DNA of 64,000 nt, taken from positions 434,001 to 498,000 of the forward strand of contig BBYL01000007.1 of NCBI GenBank assembly GCA_001570385.1, in the 5' to 3' direction. This document shows, one piece after another, positions 1 to 9,944 of this stretch (position 1 is the first letter of the stretch; each line of letters starts with the position of its first letter). This DNA is from Microtetraspora glauca (GTDB taxonomy: Bacteria; Actinomycetota; Actinomycetes; Streptosporangiales; Streptosporangiaceae). The notes under the pieces are model-generated. The model was given only the letters and a program-made list of their open reading frames with translations, was not told the DNA's origin and did not search any database. The position numbers and the translations under genes are program-made.

Positions 1-693
1 GATCTCGCGCTTTCCCGGCTCGCGGTCGCCGACACGGCCCGGCACCGGCAGCGTGATCCGGAGACCGACCCCGAGGACGCCTGGCGTGCCGAAGGCGCTC
101 ATTGGCTCGCTGCGCTGACCAGACGGCTGGCAGGTGTTCTGCCCCAAGACGTACGCGTTTATGCCGTCTCAGTGGCTCCTGAGGGGTTTGACGCGCGATT
201 CTCCGCTCTGTTCCGGCGATACGTCTACCGCGTCTGTGACGCTCCCGGTGGGACCGACCCGCTGCGGCGGCGCGAGGTGCTGTGGCACAACAGGTCACTC
301 GACGTCGATCTGCTGAACGCCGCGGCCGAGCGGCTGATCGGCGAGCACGACTTCGCCGCGTTCTGCAAGAAACGCGAGGGCGCCACGACGATACGCGAGC
401 TCCAGCGGCTCGACTGGTCGCGGGGCGAGGACGGGATCATCCGGGCGACCGTCGTCGCGGACGCGTTCTGCCATTCCATGGTCCGCGCCCTGGTGGGCTC
501 CCTGCTCGCGGTCGGGGAGGGCAGGCAGCCCGTCGAATGGCCGGGTCTGGTGCTGTCGAGGGCCGTACGGGAGTCCGGGGTGCACGTGGCCCCGGCGCAC
601 GGGCTGACCCTGGAGGAGGTTCGCTACCCGGTAGGCGAGGAACTGGCCCGGCGCGCCATGGCGACGCGCCGGGTGCGCACGCTCAGCCCGTGA
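1..693 (+). CDS. truA: tRNA pseudouridine synthase A, 5'-truncated by the window edge
   Basis: TruA isomerises U38-U40 in tRNA anticodon stem-loops. The frame is already open at base 1 and runs 230 codons to TGA at 691-693. The visible part includes RYVYRV, an FAAFCKKR segment and [19 protein letters not shown], which are typical of the TruA C-terminal half. The catalytic Asp motif (RTDxGVHA type) lies upstream of the window and cannot be checked. The 3' end overlaps the convergent gene by 11 nt. truA next to rplM-rpsI is the usual actinobacterial arrangement, but here three membrane-protein genes sit between them. A GTG at 172 could be mistaken for the start, but homologous sequence continues upstream of it. 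Confidence 0.93.
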   Translation, partial: DLALSRLAVADTARHRQRDPETDPEDAWRAEGAHWLAALTRRLAGVLPQDVRVYAVSVAPEGFDARFSALFRRYVYRVCDAPGGTDPLRRREVLWHNRSLDVDLLNAAAERLIGEHDFAAFCKKREGATTIRELQRLDWSRGEDGIIRATVVADAFCHSMVRALVGSLLAVGEGRQPVEWPGLVLSRAVRESGVHVAPAHGLTLEEVRYPVGEELARRAMATRRVRTLSP

Positions 694-3600
694 CGCGCTT
701 GCCGATCACCTCGGCGGTGTGGTCGCGGAACGCACCGCTGACCGGGCCGAGATCCTGTTCCTTGGCGCCCGGCGTGTGGCCGTCGGCGTAGGTCGCGTAG
801 CTGAACACGATGTAGCGACCCCACACCATGCCCGCGGCGTAGCCGCCGGAGATCGCCACGCGCTCGGCGCCGCTGCCCGTGTCGCCGTTGAGCCCGCGGA
901 ACCAGAGGTTGCCGCTGAGGTTCTTGGCCTTGTCGACCGCGAGGGCCGCGTCCTTGGTGGGCAGCACCGCGATTCCGGTGGTCACCGCGTAGTGCTGCTT
1001 GGCGTCCACGTAGGTGGCCCGGAGGACCCTGCGGCACTCCTGCTGCTTCAGCGCGTCGGCGAAGGTGCCCGCCGCCGCCTGCTCGCAGCTGTCGGTCATG
1101 CTGACCTTGACCCGTTTGAAGCTGCGCCCGGCGAGGGTGATCCGCGCGTCCGGGAACGTCTCGGCCAGGGTGAGCTTGCGCGGGTCGGTCTCCTCCGAGT
1201 CGAGAGGGGCCGCGGCGTTCACGTTCGTGCCGCCGCTCGCGTTCGTGCTCGTGCTCGGCTGTGCCGCCGGGGTGGTGGCCGCGGGGGCGCCGCTGGTCGT
1301 CGGGGGCGCGCCGGCGGCCGACGCGTCCTCGGGTTGCCCGGTGTACGCCAGGTAGGCGGCGGCGCCGATGGCCACCACCACGATTCCCGTGCCGGCGCCG
1401 AGCAGGATCTTCTTGCCTGTGCCGGAGGAGCGCCTGGCGGGCGGAGCGGCCGGTGGGACGAACGGGACCGGAAGGTCGCCGGGCGGCCGGCCCTGTTCTG
1501 GCGCGAGCAGTACGGGGCTCGGCGAAGGAGTGACCGGCATGGGCGGCGACGCCGGGCCCGAACGGGCCGGAAGGTGCTGGTGGCCCGCCGCTTCGGCCTG
1601 GAGTCCGACCGGCTGACGCGGTCCGGGGGTCCCATCCGCCTGGCCGTGCCCGTTCAGGGAGCCGGAGTCCTGGTCCGGGCCCGAGTCGTACGCCGTGCCG
1701 GATTGCCGGGGGCCCACGGCCTCGCTCTGAGAGGGCGGCGTGAGATCCGAGACGCCGGGCAGAGGCCGGGCCAGCGGCGGTTCGCCGGAAGCCTCCGGAG
1801 GCTGGGGCCGGAAGGATTCGCCGTCCGCCGGGTCGCCGGTGTCCGCATCGGCGGGTGGCCGGGAGTGGTCGTCAGAATGCTCGCCCTCGGGATCCTCCCC
1901 GGGAGCGGCGGATCCGCGTTCGGTGGCGTCGGCACGCGCGGCGGCTCCGGGGGCGTCCGGGGCAGCGGACTCGTCCGGCGGCCAGGCCGCCCGTGCGCCG
2001 CTCAGGGGGGCGTCGGGCGCCGGGGCCGTCTCACCGGGCAGCCTGGGCGGCCACACGGGAACGTCACCGGGCTCCGCGGGCCTGAAGGACCGGGCAGGAG
2101 CCTCCCGGGGAGCGGGCGGCCTGAGAGGAACGGTCGGTCCCTGCTCGCGGGTCACCGGCGAAGCCTGCTCAGAGAGGTGGGCGGGCCGTTCCGGCGCGGC
2201 CGGGTCATGCGCGGGGCCATGCGCCGGGTCATGGCCGGGGTCATCCGCCGGGTCATGGCCGGGGTCATCCGCCAGGTCATGGGCCGCCGTGGGAAGCGGG
2301 CGCTCCTTCGGGTCCGGGTCGGTGACCGGTCCCGGTGTCGCGACCGGTTCCGCGGTGCCCGACGGAATCGGCTCCCGCTCCGGCCAGGGCCCCGCTCCCG
2401 GGGGAGACGCGGGCTCCGCTTCCACGGGCGCGGCACCGGGCAGTGAACCAGGCCGGGCCGCGAGGCCGGGGGCGGGCTCGGCCGGAGTGTCGCCGGACAG
2501 GTCGTCGCGGACCGCCGAGGCCGACCAGGTGGCCATGGCCGACGCCTGCTCGTGCCAGGCTCCGAAGTCACCTGGTTGCCCGACCTCTTCGGCCTCGTCT
2601 CCGGCGTGGTCGACCTTCCCGGATTCCGGGCCGCCGAGCCACCGACGGTCACCGGACGTCCCGGATTCGGGTCCGCGGGGCCCGCGACGGTCACCAAGCC
2701 GCTCGGCGTCGCTGGATGTCGTACGGGCGGTGAGCTCTTCGGGGCGCTCTCGCGGGCGCGTCGCGTCCTGTTGGGCGTCGAGGTGCTCCTCTGGCCATCC
2801 CCGGTCCTCCGGCGGCGCTTCCACTCCGCGCTCCGAAGGCTCGTCGGCCTGGGAGGGCTGTGCCGTTCCCTGGCCCTGCGGCTCGGCGGGGACGGGAGCA
2901 GGCCCGGGCGGCGACATGGGCACGGTCCGAGGCGCCGGATGCATGGGGGACGCGGCGGCCGGAGTCGGTGTGTGTGCGACGGGCGGCGCGGGTGGCCTGG
3001 GCGGCGGAGCCGTATGGGGCGTGGTGGGAGGTGCCGGACGCGTGCCACCCGGCGTGCCGTACGTGCTCTCCTCGCTGCCGGCAGGCGGCTGCTGGGTGTC
3101 AGGGAGAGGCTGGTTGCCGGAAGCCGACGGCTGCTTGCTGGGAGGCGGCTGGTTGCCGGAAGGCGACGGCTGGGTGCCCGACCGCGCGGCCCCGGCGTTC
3201 CACGAGCCGGGACGCCCCTGGCCGGTGGGAGGAACCCACGGCTTGGTGACGTCGATCGCGGGGAAGTCGATGGTCTCGAACTGGTCCCGCTCGGGATTCT
3301 CCCGGAACGAGCGGCCGCTTTCCTGCGATGCCGGCGTTCCCTGCGATGCCCGCGGTTCAGCGGGCGTCGGCGTTCCTTGGGGTGCCGTGCCCCGGCCGTC
3401 CGGCCGAGCGGTCGCGGTGGGTCCGGTGGCCGCGCCGAAAGCGGGCGGCGGACCCCACTGCGGGGTCTCGGCCGGGGACGGCGCCTGCTCCGCGGGCCGT
3501 TCCCCGGTGGGCCGGCTCGCCTGCACCCATGGGGACCAGGGAGGCTCTCCGGCCGCGCTCTCCATGGGCTCGGTTCCGGCCGGGCGAGGAGCTCCACCGG

Positions 3601-3955
3601 GGGTCACCGCTCCCGGACGCTCGGGACTTTCCCGCGCGTCACGGGCGGCGTCGGACGTGAGGTCGTGGGTGCTCTCGTGGACGGTTTCGGCACGCGTGCG
3701 GGACGCCTGTCCCGCGTCGGCGGTGTCCTGACCGGACGGGGCACCGCCGGGGGCGGTGTTCCGCGATCCCTCGGGCGACGCAGGCTCGTCCGCCGCGCCG
3801 TGGGGGCGGGCGAACCAGTCGTAGCCCGACGGTGTCTCGCCGGGTACGTCACCGGCTGTCTCGTCGGGATGGCCGAAGCTCGGCGGTGGCACAGCGGGTG
3901 CCGTCGAGCCGTCGGCGCCGTGTTCGTGCTCGGAAACGGGATCCTGGCCACGCAT
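683..3955 (-). CDS. Large Pro-rich single-pass membrane protein with C-terminal extracytoplasmic domain
   Basis: No named family is recognised. The 1090-residue product has about 845 N-terminal residues of low complexity (Pro, Ala, Gly, Asp, Glu, Ser), predicted disordered and cytoplasmic. One membrane segment follows near residues 848-872 ([20 protein letters not shown]), then a Thr/Pro/Ala linker and a folded-looking C-terminal domain of about 165 residues. That domain resembles the C-terminus of the next gene (4066-5556): LTLAETF against LTATELF, and [13 protein letters not shown] against CTQLIRASYRDSK, with two Cys at similar spacing. The N-terminal region carries [19 protein letters not shown]-type repeats. 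The ATG at 3953-3955 is used; a GTG six codons later is possible. Function unknown; a surface sensor or envelope organiser is only a guess. Confidence 0.75.
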   Translation of the reverse strand: MRGQDPVSEHEHGADGSTAPAVPPPSFGHPDETAGDVPGETPSGYDWFARPHGAADEPASPEGSRNTAPGGAPSGQDTADAGQASRTRAETVHESTHDLTSDAARDARESPERPGAVTPGGAPRPAGTEPMESAAGEPPWSPWVQASRPTGERPAEQAPSPAETPQWGPPPAFGAATGPTATARPDGRGTAPQGTPTPAEPRASQGTPASQESGRSFRENPERDQFETIDFPAIDVTKPWVPPTGQGRPGSWNAGAARSGTQPSPSGNQPPPSKQPSASGNQPLPDTQQPPAGSEESTYGTPGGTRPAPPTTPHTAPPPRPPAPPVAHTPTPAAASPMHPAPRTVPMSPPGPAPVPAEPQGQGTAQPSQADEPSERGVEAPPEDRGWPEEHLDAQQDATRPRERPEELTARTTSSDAERLGDRRGPRGPESGTSGDRRWLGGPESGKVDHAGDEAEEVGQPGDFGAWHEQASAMATWSASAVRDDLSGDTPAEPAPGLAARPGSLPGAAPVEAEPASPPGAGPWPEREPIPSGTAEPVATPGPVTDPDPKERPLPTAAHDLADDPGHDPADDPGHDPAHGPAHDPAAPERPAHLSEQASPVTREQGPTVPLRPPAPREAPARSFRPAEPGDVPVWPPRLPGETAPAPDAPLSGARAAWPPDESAAPDAPGAAARADATERGSAAPGEDPEGEHSDDHSRPPADADTGDPADGESFRPQPPEASGEPPLARPLPGVSDLTPPSQSEAVGPRQSGTAYDSGPDQDSGSLNGHGQADGTPGPRQPVGLQAEAAGHQHLPARSGPASPPMPVTPSPSPVLLAPEQGRPPGDLPVPFVPPAAPPARRSSGTGKKILLGAGTGIVVVAIGAAAYLAYTGQPEDASAAGAPPTTSGAPAATTPAAQPSTSTNASGGTNVNAAAPLDSEETDPRKLTLAETFPDARITLAGRSFKRVKVSMTDSCEQAAAGTFADALKQQECRRVLRATYVDAKQHYAVTTGIAVLPTKDAALAVDKAKNLSGNLWFRGLNGDTGSGAERVAISGGYAAGMVWGRYIVFSYATYADGHTPGAKEQDLGPVSGAFRDHTAEVIGKRVTG
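2223..2270. repeat. 24-nt perfect tandem duplication inside the Pro-rich membrane protein gene
   Basis: Bases 2223-2246 and 2247-2270 are identical 24-nt units, followed by a partial third copy starting at 2271. They encode alternating Asp-Pro-Ala/Gly-His peptides in the disordered cytoplasmic region. The unit is a multiple of three, so copy number can change without breaking the frame. Confidence 0.9.
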
Positions 3956-4065
3956 ATGCGGAAGCGTATCGGCGTAGACGAGATCGTCGTGCCGCTATGG
4001 GCGTTTGTGCGCAGCCCCCGAGAGGTGTTTGTCCAGAAAGATCGGCGGAAAGATGGTTTCGCGGA

Positions 4066-5556
4066 TCAGCCGCGTCCTCCGGTCAGGGACCTCGTGTCGA
4101 GAGCAGGGAAGACGGTCTTCTCCGTGATGTCCATGGCTGCCTGGTAGAGGCGCTTGAGTTCGGTCTTGCTCGGGTTGTGGCCGTCCTTGAACTGGAACCA
4201 CAGCAGCACGGTGTAGTGGCCGTGGATCCAGCCGCCCGCGTACGCGTCGCCCGTCCCGAGGAACTTGGTGATGTCGTCGGTGCCCGGCAGCGGCTTGAGG
4301 AAGTCCTGCCGCTCCTTGCCGCCGCCGGCGGACGCCACCTTCTTGGCCGCGGTGGTGGTCTTGAGGTTGGCGACGCCGACCGTCCCGATGATCGTGCCCT
4401 TGGAGTCCCGGTAGCTGGCGCGGATGAGCTGCGTGCAGCGGCCGTCCTTGAGAGCCTTCGTGATCTTCGTGCCGGACACGCCGTCGGCGCACTTCTTCTC
4501 TTTGTTGACCTTCGTCCGGAGGTAGGACCGGGTGCCGCTGGTGACCTTCTTCTGGCCGAAGAGTTCCGTGGCGGTGAGCGGGGACTTGTCGGTCGTGCGC
4601 GAGCCCGCGTAGCCGTACTTGCTCGTGGGGCCGGTGGAGACCATGGGCGTCGGTGTGGGCGTGGGAACCGCGCGGACCGGCTGCTCGCGGCTCGCCGCGA
4701 CCCACAGACCCGCGAAGAGGGCGGCGATCAGCGCGAGACCGGCCAGGACGAGCACGAGAGGGCGCCGCCAGAAGGGGACCGGTCCGTAGGGGTCCCACGG
4801 CGGTTCCGACGACTCGGCGGCGGCGCGCCGTTCGGCGCGAGGCGGTTCCCCGGAGGCGGGCGACTGCCGGCCGTGCGGATCCCCGGGGAGGGAACCGCCG
4901 CTCTCGGGGCCGCCCGGCTGCGGATGTCCGGAGGGCTGTCCGCCCGGCTGCGGGCTTCCGGGCGCGAAACCGCCACCCTGCGGACTGGCCGAGGCGAATC
5001 CGCCGCCCTGCGGGCTTCCGGGGGCGAAACCGCCGCTCTGTGGACTGCCCGGCGCGAATCCACCGCTCTGCGGACCGCCCACCGCGAAATCGCCCGGCTG
5101 CGAACCTCCGGCCTGACCGGTCGCGCCGACCGCGCCGGGGGCGGAACCGGCGGGCTCCCCCTCCGGCCGACGGCTCTCGCTCAACGGGCTTCCCGGTCGC
5201 GTGCCTCCCGGCCCCCAAGGCGAGGCGCCCGGTTGCGCGCCGGCGTCCGGGCCGCCCGACGGAGTGCCTCCAGGTCCCCAGCCTCCGGCCGCGCCGCCTG
5301 GCTGCGACGGCCCCGGTCCCCAGGTTCCGCCCTGCCCGCTCTCGGGCTGCCCGCCCGGCCCCCAGCCTCCCGCTTGCGGCCGCGCCTGCTGCGCGCCGTC
5401 CCGCTGCGGCCGGCGCCACGGGTCGAACGCCGAGGCGTCCTGGCCGGACGCGGATCCGTACGGCGCCTGGCGGCGCTCGGTGGGACGGTCGGTGGTCGGC
5501 GGCTCGCCCTGCGGGAGGTACGGCTGGCGGTATGGCTGGTCGCCGGGATAACCCAT
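4066..5556 (-). CDS. Gly/Pro-rich single-pass membrane protein, paralogue of the downstream gene
   Basis: The 496-residue product has the same layout as the 683-3955 protein: a disordered N-terminal half, one membrane segment near residues 255-277 (PLVLVLAGLALIAALFAGLWV) and a C-terminal extracytoplasmic domain. The N-terminal part contains decapeptide-like repeats of the form GSPQ(S/G)GGFAPGSPQ. The C-terminal domain keeps the CxxLIRASYRDSK block, two Cys and a GGWIHGHYTVLLWFQFKDG segment. The gene lies 110 nt upstream of its larger paralogue on the same strand, so the pair probably arose by local duplication. ATG start at 5554-5556. No catalytic motif is visible. Function unknown. Confidence 0.75.
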   Translation of the reverse strand: MGYPGDQPYRQPYLPQGEPPTTDRPTERRQAPYGSASGQDASAFDPWRRPQRDGAQQARPQAGGWGPGGQPESGQGGTWGPGPSQPGGAAGGWGPGGTPSGGPDAGAQPGASPWGPGGTRPGSPLSESRRPEGEPAGSAPGAVGATGQAGGSQPGDFAVGGPQSGGFAPGSPQSGGFAPGSPQGGGFASASPQGGGFAPGSPQPGGQPSGHPQPGGPESGGSLPGDPHGRQSPASGEPPRAERRAAAESSEPPWDPYGPVPFWRRPLVLVLAGLALIAALFAGLWVAASREQPVRAVPTPTPTPMVSTGPTSKYGYAGSRTTDKSPLTATELFGQKKVTSGTRSYLRTKVNKEKKCADGVSGTKITKALKDGRCTQLIRASYRDSKGTIIGTVGVANLKTTTAAKKVASAGGGKERQDFLKPLPGTDDITKFLGTGDAYAGGWIHGHYTVLLWFQFKDGHNPSKTELKRLYQAAMDITEKTVFPALDTRSLTGGRG

Positions 5557-5595
5557 GCGCTGAGATTAGCCGCGTATCCCAGCACATGAGGAAAG

Positions 5596-6405
5596 TCAGG
5601 AATAACCGAAGTCCTGGGTCCACCAGGGTCCACCAGGCCCCATGTCGACCCCCACACCGGTCGCGACCAGGCTGCAGTTGAGGATGTTGCGCCGATGGCC
5701 GCTGCTGGCCATCCAGCCCTGAATCGCCTCGCGGGCGGTGTGGTAACCCCGGGCGATGTTCTCCGCGCCGCCGTCCCGGTAACCCGCCGCCTCCATGCGG
5801 TCCCACGGGGAGCGGCCGTCGGGCGAGGCGTGCTCGAATGCGTTGCTCGCGGCCATCTCCCGCGAATGCAGCCGGGCCGACCGGACGAGGCGCTTGTCGA
5901 TCCGCATGGGGGCGCAGCCCCGCTGGCGGCGTTCGGCGTTCGCCAGCCGGATGACCTCGGACTCCAGGCTGGTGAGAGCGGCCGTTCCGCCGCCCGTGCC
6001 CCCCGTGTCACCGCCTGTCCTGCCGCCGACGGCGCCGGACTCGTCGCCGTACCCGGGGGCGAAGGTGTTCCACTGCGATCCGCCGTCCGAGCCGTCGATC
6101 ATGGTGGACGGTTTCCTGGTGGGCGGCCTGGTCGTCGGGGTCGCCTGGGCGGCCGCGGGCGGTTCGCCGGCCTGCGCCACGTGGTCGAGCGGCGGACGGT
6201 TCCGCGGCGACGGCCCCGAGGTCTTCGTGGGCGAAGGCGTGGGTTCGGAGTTGCGGAGGTAGACCTCGTCGACACCGCTCCGGGAGCTGATCCTGCCGAT
6301 GACGACGCCGGCGAGCAGAAGTGTGACAGCGCAGGCGAGCAGGCCAACGTGAGTGCCGCGCCGGGGCGTCCGTTGGGGGTGCCGGGTGTGAGGGGTCTGC
6401 CACAT
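5596..6405 (-). CDS. CAP-domain (SCP/PR-1-like) membrane-anchored extracellular protein
   Basis: The 269-residue product starts at ATG 6403-6405 (MWQTPHTRHPQR). A basic cytoplasmic tip is followed by one membrane segment (GLLACAVTLLLAGVVIG, about residues 20-36), a Ser/Thr/Pro linker and a C-terminal CAP domain. Family signatures include LANAERRQRGCAPM, LHSREMAASNAFEHASPDG, AENIARGY and SSGHRRNILN, with the His residues expected for the CAP cavity. Bacterial CAP proteins are secreted or surface-anchored, mostly without a defined substrate. An upstream in-frame ATG (6606) would add a basic, compositionally odd stretch overlapping the rplM promoter, so I reject it. The gene heads a minus-strand run of three membrane-anchored extracytoplasmic proteins. 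Confidence 0.88.
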   Translation of the reverse strand: MWQTPHTRHPQRTPRRGTHVGLLACAVTLLLAGVVIGRISSRSGVDEVYLRNSEPTPSPTKTSGPSPRNRPPLDHVAQAGEPPAAAQATPTTRPPTRKPSTMIDGSDGGSQWNTFAPGYGDESGAVGGRTGGDTGGTGGGTAALTSLESEVIRLANAERRQRGCAPMRIDKRLVRSARLHSREMAASNAFEHASPDGRSPWDRMEAAGYRDGGAENIARGYHTAREAIQGWMASSGHRRNILNCSLVATGVGVDMGPGGPWWTQDFGYS

Positions 6406-6507
6406 ACCGCAGTCAAATATAGGGATGTGAGGCGATGAGGATGAAGGGGACTGAGGGATTGGATTTCCGTGTCCCGGCGTTCTGGCCCCCGTTCCGGGCG
6501 GCGCGTT

Positions 6508-6536
6508 TTGACCTGGGGCGCTGGGACGGGTAACCT
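6508..6536 (+). promoter_or_regulatory. Promoter of rplM-rpsI
   Basis: TTGACC at 6508-6513 and TAACCT at 6531-6536 are separated by exactly 17 nt, a good match to a housekeeping actinobacterial promoter. Transcription would start near 6543, about 135 nt ahead of the rplM start codon. Confidence 0.6.
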
Positions 6537-6542
6537 GCTGAT

Positions 6543-6678
6543 TCGTTGTGTGCACTGGTCCTTTGGTGACCCGTGCACGGCGCGTCCGGCGTCTTCTCCC
6601 ATGCATGTGGAGACGGGAGGTTGCCGCCGTGCCTGCGCAACCTACCGTGAGTTCACATTTCCGACAGAAGGCACTGCC
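6543..6678 (+). promoter_or_regulatory. Leader of about 135 nt before rplM, possible ribosomal-protein autoregulatory leader
   Basis: This is the untranslated stretch between the inferred start site and the rplM GTG. It includes a potential hairpin with arms TCTCC and GGAGA around 6595-6620. L13-dependent autoregulation through a 5' leader is known for rplM-rpsI in other bacteria. That this leader does the same is inference from length and position alone. Confidence 0.3.
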
Positions 6679-7122
6679 GTGCGCACGTTCTCACCCAAGC
6701 CCAACGACGTCGAACGTCAGTGGTACGTCATCGACGCCACCGACGTCGTGCTCGGCCGGCTGGCCAGCCACGTCGCGACCCTGCTCCGCGGCAAGCACAA
6801 GCCGATCTTCGCCCCGCACGTCGACACCGGTGACTTCGTCATCGTCATCAACGCCGACAAGGTGGCCCTGACCGGCAACAAGCTCGAGCAGAAGAAGGCC
6901 TACCGTCACTCGGGTTACCCCGGCGGTCTGCGTTCCGTGACCTACGGCGAGCTCATGGAGAAGCGCCCGGACCGCGCCGTGGAGAAGGCCGTCAAGGGGA
7001 TGCTCCCCAAGAACGCCCTCGGCCGGAAGATGGCGAAGAAGCTCAAGGTCTACGCCGGATCCGAGCACCCGCACCAGGCCCAGAAGCCGGTGTCCTTCCA
7101 GATCAGCCAGATCGCCCAGTAA
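6679..7122 (+). CDS. rplM: 50S ribosomal protein L13
   Basis: L13 is an early-assembly large-subunit protein. GTG at 6679 gives 147 residues, the normal L13 length, beginning [20 protein letters not shown]. Family blocks visible are [46 protein letters not shown] and [14 protein letters not shown] purine-rich AGAAGG lies just upstream. A longer open frame to 6469 would be nonconserved sequence crossing the promoter and is rejected. rpsI follows 30 nt downstream. Confidence 0.97.
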   Translation: MRTFSPKPNDVERQWYVIDATDVVLGRLASHVATLLRGKHKPIFAPHVDTGDFVIVINADKVALTGNKLEQKKAYRHSGYPGGLRSVTYGELMEKRPDRAVEKAVKGMLPKNALGRKMAKKLKVYAGSEHPHQAQKPVSFQISQIAQ

Positions 7123-7152
7123 TCGCCGAGCCAGGAAAGTAAGAGGAGAACC

Positions 7153-7674
7153 GTGGCCGAGCCCAACGGTATCGAGACGCTCGTCGAGGGCGAGCAGGAC
7201 GAATTCTCGTCCGAGGAGTTCCCTTCCGAGTACACCACCGAGTCCGCGCCCAGCGCTGACGCCCCCGTGCGCCGCCCCATCACCACGGGCAACTCGTACG
7301 GCACCGGCCGCCGCAAGGAGGCCGTGGCCCGCGTCCGCATCGTGCCGGGCACCGGCAAGTGGACCATCAACGGCCGCTCGCTGGACACCTACTTCCCGAA
7401 CAAGGTCCACCAGCAGATCGTCAACGAGCCCTTCGTGACGCTCGGCGCCGAGGACCAGTTCGACGTCATCGCCCGCATCGGCGGCGGCGGCGTGACCGGC
7501 CAGGCCGGCGCCCTGCGCATGGGTCTGTCCCGCGCGCTCGCCATCCTGGACGCCGAGACCAACCGGCCTCCGCTCAAGAAGGCCGGCTTCCTGACCCGTG
7601 ACGCCCGAGCCACGGAGCGGAAGAAGTACGGCCTCAAGAAGGCCCGCAAGGCTCCGCAGTACAGCAAGCGTTAG
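7153..7674 (+). CDS. rpsI: 30S ribosomal protein S9
   Basis: S9 binds 16S rRNA in the small-subunit head; its C-terminal KR tail reaches the P-site tRNA. The 173-residue product begins at GTG 7153 behind AGAGGAG. It has an acidic N-terminal extension of about 45 residues ([20 protein letters not shown]), common in actinobacterial S9, then the conserved [32 protein letters not shown] and the C-terminal QYSKR. Co-transcribed with rplM; glmM starts 3 nt after the stop. Confidence 0.97.
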   Translation: MAEPNGIETLVEGEQDEFSSEEFPSEYTTESAPSADAPVRRPITTGNSYGTGRRKEAVARVRIVPGTGKWTINGRSLDTYFPNKVHQQIVNEPFVTLGAEDQFDVIARIGGGGVTGQAGALRMGLSRALAILDAETNRPPLKKAGFLTRDARATERKKYGLKKARKAPQYSKR

Positions 7675-7676
7675 CA

Positions 7677-9065
7677 GTGTCTCCGGAGCCCGCAAGCGAC
7701 TCCTTCAGGGGGCGCCTTTTCGGCACCGACGGGGTACGTGGGGTCGCGGGTCGCGACCTCACCGCCGAGCTCGCCATGGACCTGTCCGTGGCGGCTGCTC
7801 ATGTCCTCGGCGATGCCGGGGCGTTCCACGCGAGCGTCGGGCGGCGCGGCCGCCCGATCGCCGTCGTAGGCCGGGACCCGCGCGCCTCAGGAGAGTTCCT
7901 GGAGGCCGCGGTGGTCGCCGGCCTCGCGTCGTCTGGCGTGGATGTGCTTCGGCTCGGCGTGCTGCCCACCCCGGCGGTCGCGTACCTGACCTCAGCTCTC
8001 GGGGCCGACCTCGGGGTGATGCTCTCCGCGTCGCACAACCCCGCCCCGGACAACGGGATCAAGTTCTTCGCCCGTGGCGGCTTCAAGCTACCCGACGCCG
8101 TGGAGAACGAGATCGAGGAGCGGCTCGGCGAGAAGTGGGACCGGCCGGTCGGCGCCGCCGTCGGCCGGGTCCGTGAGGCGTACGGAGAGGCCGACCGTTA
8201 CGTCTCGCATCTGCTCGCCACCCTGCCGCATCCCCTCGACGGCCTGCGGGTCGTCGTCGACTGCGCTCACGGCGCCGCCCACATGGTGGCTCCCGAAGCG
8301 CTCCTGCGCGCGGGGGCCGCGGTCGAGACCATCGGCGCGGCTCCGGACGGGCTGAACATCAACGACGGCGTGGGCTCCACTCATCTGGGCGAGCTCAAGA
8401 AGGCCGTCGTCGAGCGGGGGGCCGACGTCGGCATCGCCTACGACGGCGACGCGGACCGCTGCCTCGCCGTCACCTCCAAGGGCGAGGAGATCGACGGCGA
8501 CCAGATCATGGCCATCCTCGCCGCCGGCATGCACGCCGAGGGGCGGCTGGCCAAGGACACCGTCGTGGCGACCGTGATGTCCAACCTGGGCTTCAAGATC
8601 GCCATGCGGGACGCCGGGCTGACCATGGTGGAGACCGCCGTGGGCGACCGGTACGTCCTGGAGGCGATGCAGGCGGGCGGCTTCATCCTCGGCGGTGAGC
8701 AGTCCGGGCATGTGATCATGCTCGACCACGCCACCACCGGTGACGGCCTGCTCACCTCGCTGCACCTGCTCGCGCGGGTGGCGAAGTCGGGCACCTCGCT
8801 GTCCGATCTCGCCTCCGTCATGACGAAGCTGCCGCAGGTGCTCGTCAACGTGCGGGACGTCTCCAAGGCGAAGGCGCGGTCCTCGGCCGAGTTGGCCGCC
8901 GCCGTCGCGGAGGCGGAGGCCGAGCTGGGTGAGGGGGGCCGGGTCCTGATCCGGCCGAGCGGTACCGAGCCCATGGTCCGGGTCATGGTCGAGGCCGGGT
9001 CGCACGACCAGGCCGAGGCCGTCGCGGGCCATCTCGCCGAGGTCGTCCGTACCTGCTGCGTGTGA
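7677..9065 (+). CDS. glmM: Phosphoglucosamine mutase
   Basis: GlmM interconverts glucosamine-6-phosphate and glucosamine-1-phosphate on the route to UDP-GlcNAc and peptidoglycan. The 462-residue product shows the alpha-D-phosphohexomutase order: FGTDGVRG near the N-terminus, SASHNP with the phosphoserine near residue 119, the metal loop DGDADRC, a sugar-binding GGEQSGH and the phosphate-binding [12 protein letters not shown]. The GTG start is only 3 nt after the rpsI stop, which implies translational coupling. glmS, which I recall close downstream of glmM in streptomycetes and mycobacteria, is not found between glmM and alr here. Confidence 0.96.
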   Translation: MSPEPASDSFRGRLFGTDGVRGVAGRDLTAELAMDLSVAAAHVLGDAGAFHASVGRRGRPIAVVGRDPRASGEFLEAAVVAGLASSGVDVLRLGVLPTPAVAYLTSALGADLGVMLSASHNPAPDNGIKFFARGGFKLPDAVENEIEERLGEKWDRPVGAAVGRVREAYGEADRYVSHLLATLPHPLDGLRVVVDCAHGAAHMVAPEALLRAGAAVETIGAAPDGLNINDGVGSTHLGELKKAVVERGADVGIAYDGDADRCLAVTSKGEEIDGDQIMAILAAGMHAEGRLAKDTVVATVMSNLGFKIAMRDAGLTMVETAVGDRYVLEAMQAGGFILGGEQSGHVIMLDHATTGDGLLTSLHLLARVAKSGTSLSDLASVMTKLPQVLVNVRDVSKAKARSSAELAAAVAEAEAELGEGGRVLIRPSGTEPMVRVMVEAGSHDQAEAVAGHLAEVVRTCCV

Positions 9066-9073
9066 GTCCGTGA

Positions 9074-9113
9074 ACGCGTGTGGCCTCCGCCGTCCGGCGG
9101 AGGCCACACGCGT
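9074..9113. terminator. Bidirectional hairpin terminator between convergent glmM and ABC permease
   Basis: Arms 9074-9091 and 9096-9113 form a perfect 18-bp stem with a GTCC tetraloop, starting 9 nt after the glmM stop and ending 13 nt before the stop of the convergent permease. There is no U-tract, as is common for actinobacterial terminators. Confidence 0.85.
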
Positions 9114-9125
9114 TTCCGGCCGAGG

Positions 9126-9842
9126 TCACTCGTCGCCGGTCAGGGACAGCCCGCGCAGGCGCTGTCCGGCGATCAGCAGGGCGGCGACGGTCACGATGAC
9201 CATCGCGGGTACGGCGAAGCCGATCGGGACGTCCGCCTTGAAGAACGCGGACGACGACACCTGGTCGGCGATCGACTGGGCCCACTGCTGGATGGAGAAC
9301 TTGCGCGCCCCGGGCACGTAGCCGCCCACCAGGCCCTCCCACACCAGGGCGTAGATGACTCCCACCGTCACCGCGTGCCGGGTCACCACGCCGAGCAGAA
9401 GGAACACCGCCGCGTACGCGACGCCGGCGAACAGGGCGCCGAGGGCGAAGCCGTACGCGACGCCGGACTCGGTCCGCACCACGAGGAACGCCGCGATGAA
9501 CGTGGGCACGGCGGCGAACACCGCCATCAGCGAGGCGGCCACCACGAACTTCGTGAAAGTGATCACTGGCCGGGAGATCGGCTTGGACAGCAGATGCATG
9601 ATCGTGCCGTCCTCGATCTCGGGCGCGATCACGCCGGTCCCGGCGATGAGCCCGAGGAGCGGCAGGATCGTGCCGATCGCGAACGTCTTCATCAGCGTCA
9701 CGGCCGTGTCCTCGCTGGACCCCCCGATCAGCCGGAGCAGCCCGGCGACACCGATCAGGGCGAGCGGCAGCAGCACGAGCAGCAGGATCCGCTTGCGGCC
9801 GAGCATCGCCCGGTACGTGATGTCAGCTACGACGGTGTTCAT
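9126..9842 (-). CDS. ABC-2 type transporter permease
   Basis: The 238-residue hydrophobic protein has about six membrane segments (e.g. ILLLVLLPLALIGVAGLLRLIG, AVTVGVIYALVWEGLVGG, VIVTVAALLIAG). The cytoplasmic DGTIMHLLSKPISRPVITFTKF segment matches the coupling region of ABC-2 permeases. It lies 102 nt downstream of an ATPase gene and probably pairs with that ATPase. Substrate unknown. ATG start at 9840-9842. Confidence 0.85.
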   Translation of the reverse strand: MNTVVADITYRAMLGRKRILLLVLLPLALIGVAGLLRLIGGSSEDTAVTLMKTFAIGTILPLLGLIAGTGVIAPEIEDGTIMHLLSKPISRPVITFTKFVVAASLMAVFAAVPTFIAAFLVVRTESGVAYGFALGALFAGVAYAAVFLLLGVVTRHAVTVGVIYALVWEGLVGGYVPGARKFSIQQWAQSIADQVSSSAFFKADVPIGFAVPAMVIVTVAALLIAGQRLRGLSLTGDE

Positions 9843-9944
9843 TGGTCTCGCTCCGCTCGACTGCTCCGGCAGTCCTTCGCACGCTCGCGAATGGAGTCCG
9901 GTGAGATACGTTTCCGCGTGTTCGTCCGGGCGGTCCCGGCCTGA

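Noticed and set aside
2223-2282. Possible CRISPR-like repeats
   Set aside because: The repeats are contiguous in-frame 24-mers with no spacers and no cas genes.
719-4147. Plus-strand open frames of 531-663 codons opposite the large Pro-rich membrane protein gene
   Set aside because: They are GC-driven antisense frames with Arg/Gly/Ser-rich sequence and no family motif. The minus-strand product has a membrane helix and a paralogue.
1740-6606. Extended N-termini for the CAP protein and neighbours
   Set aside because: Upstream extensions cross the rplM promoter or low-complexity antisense sequence, and homology starts at the shorter starts.
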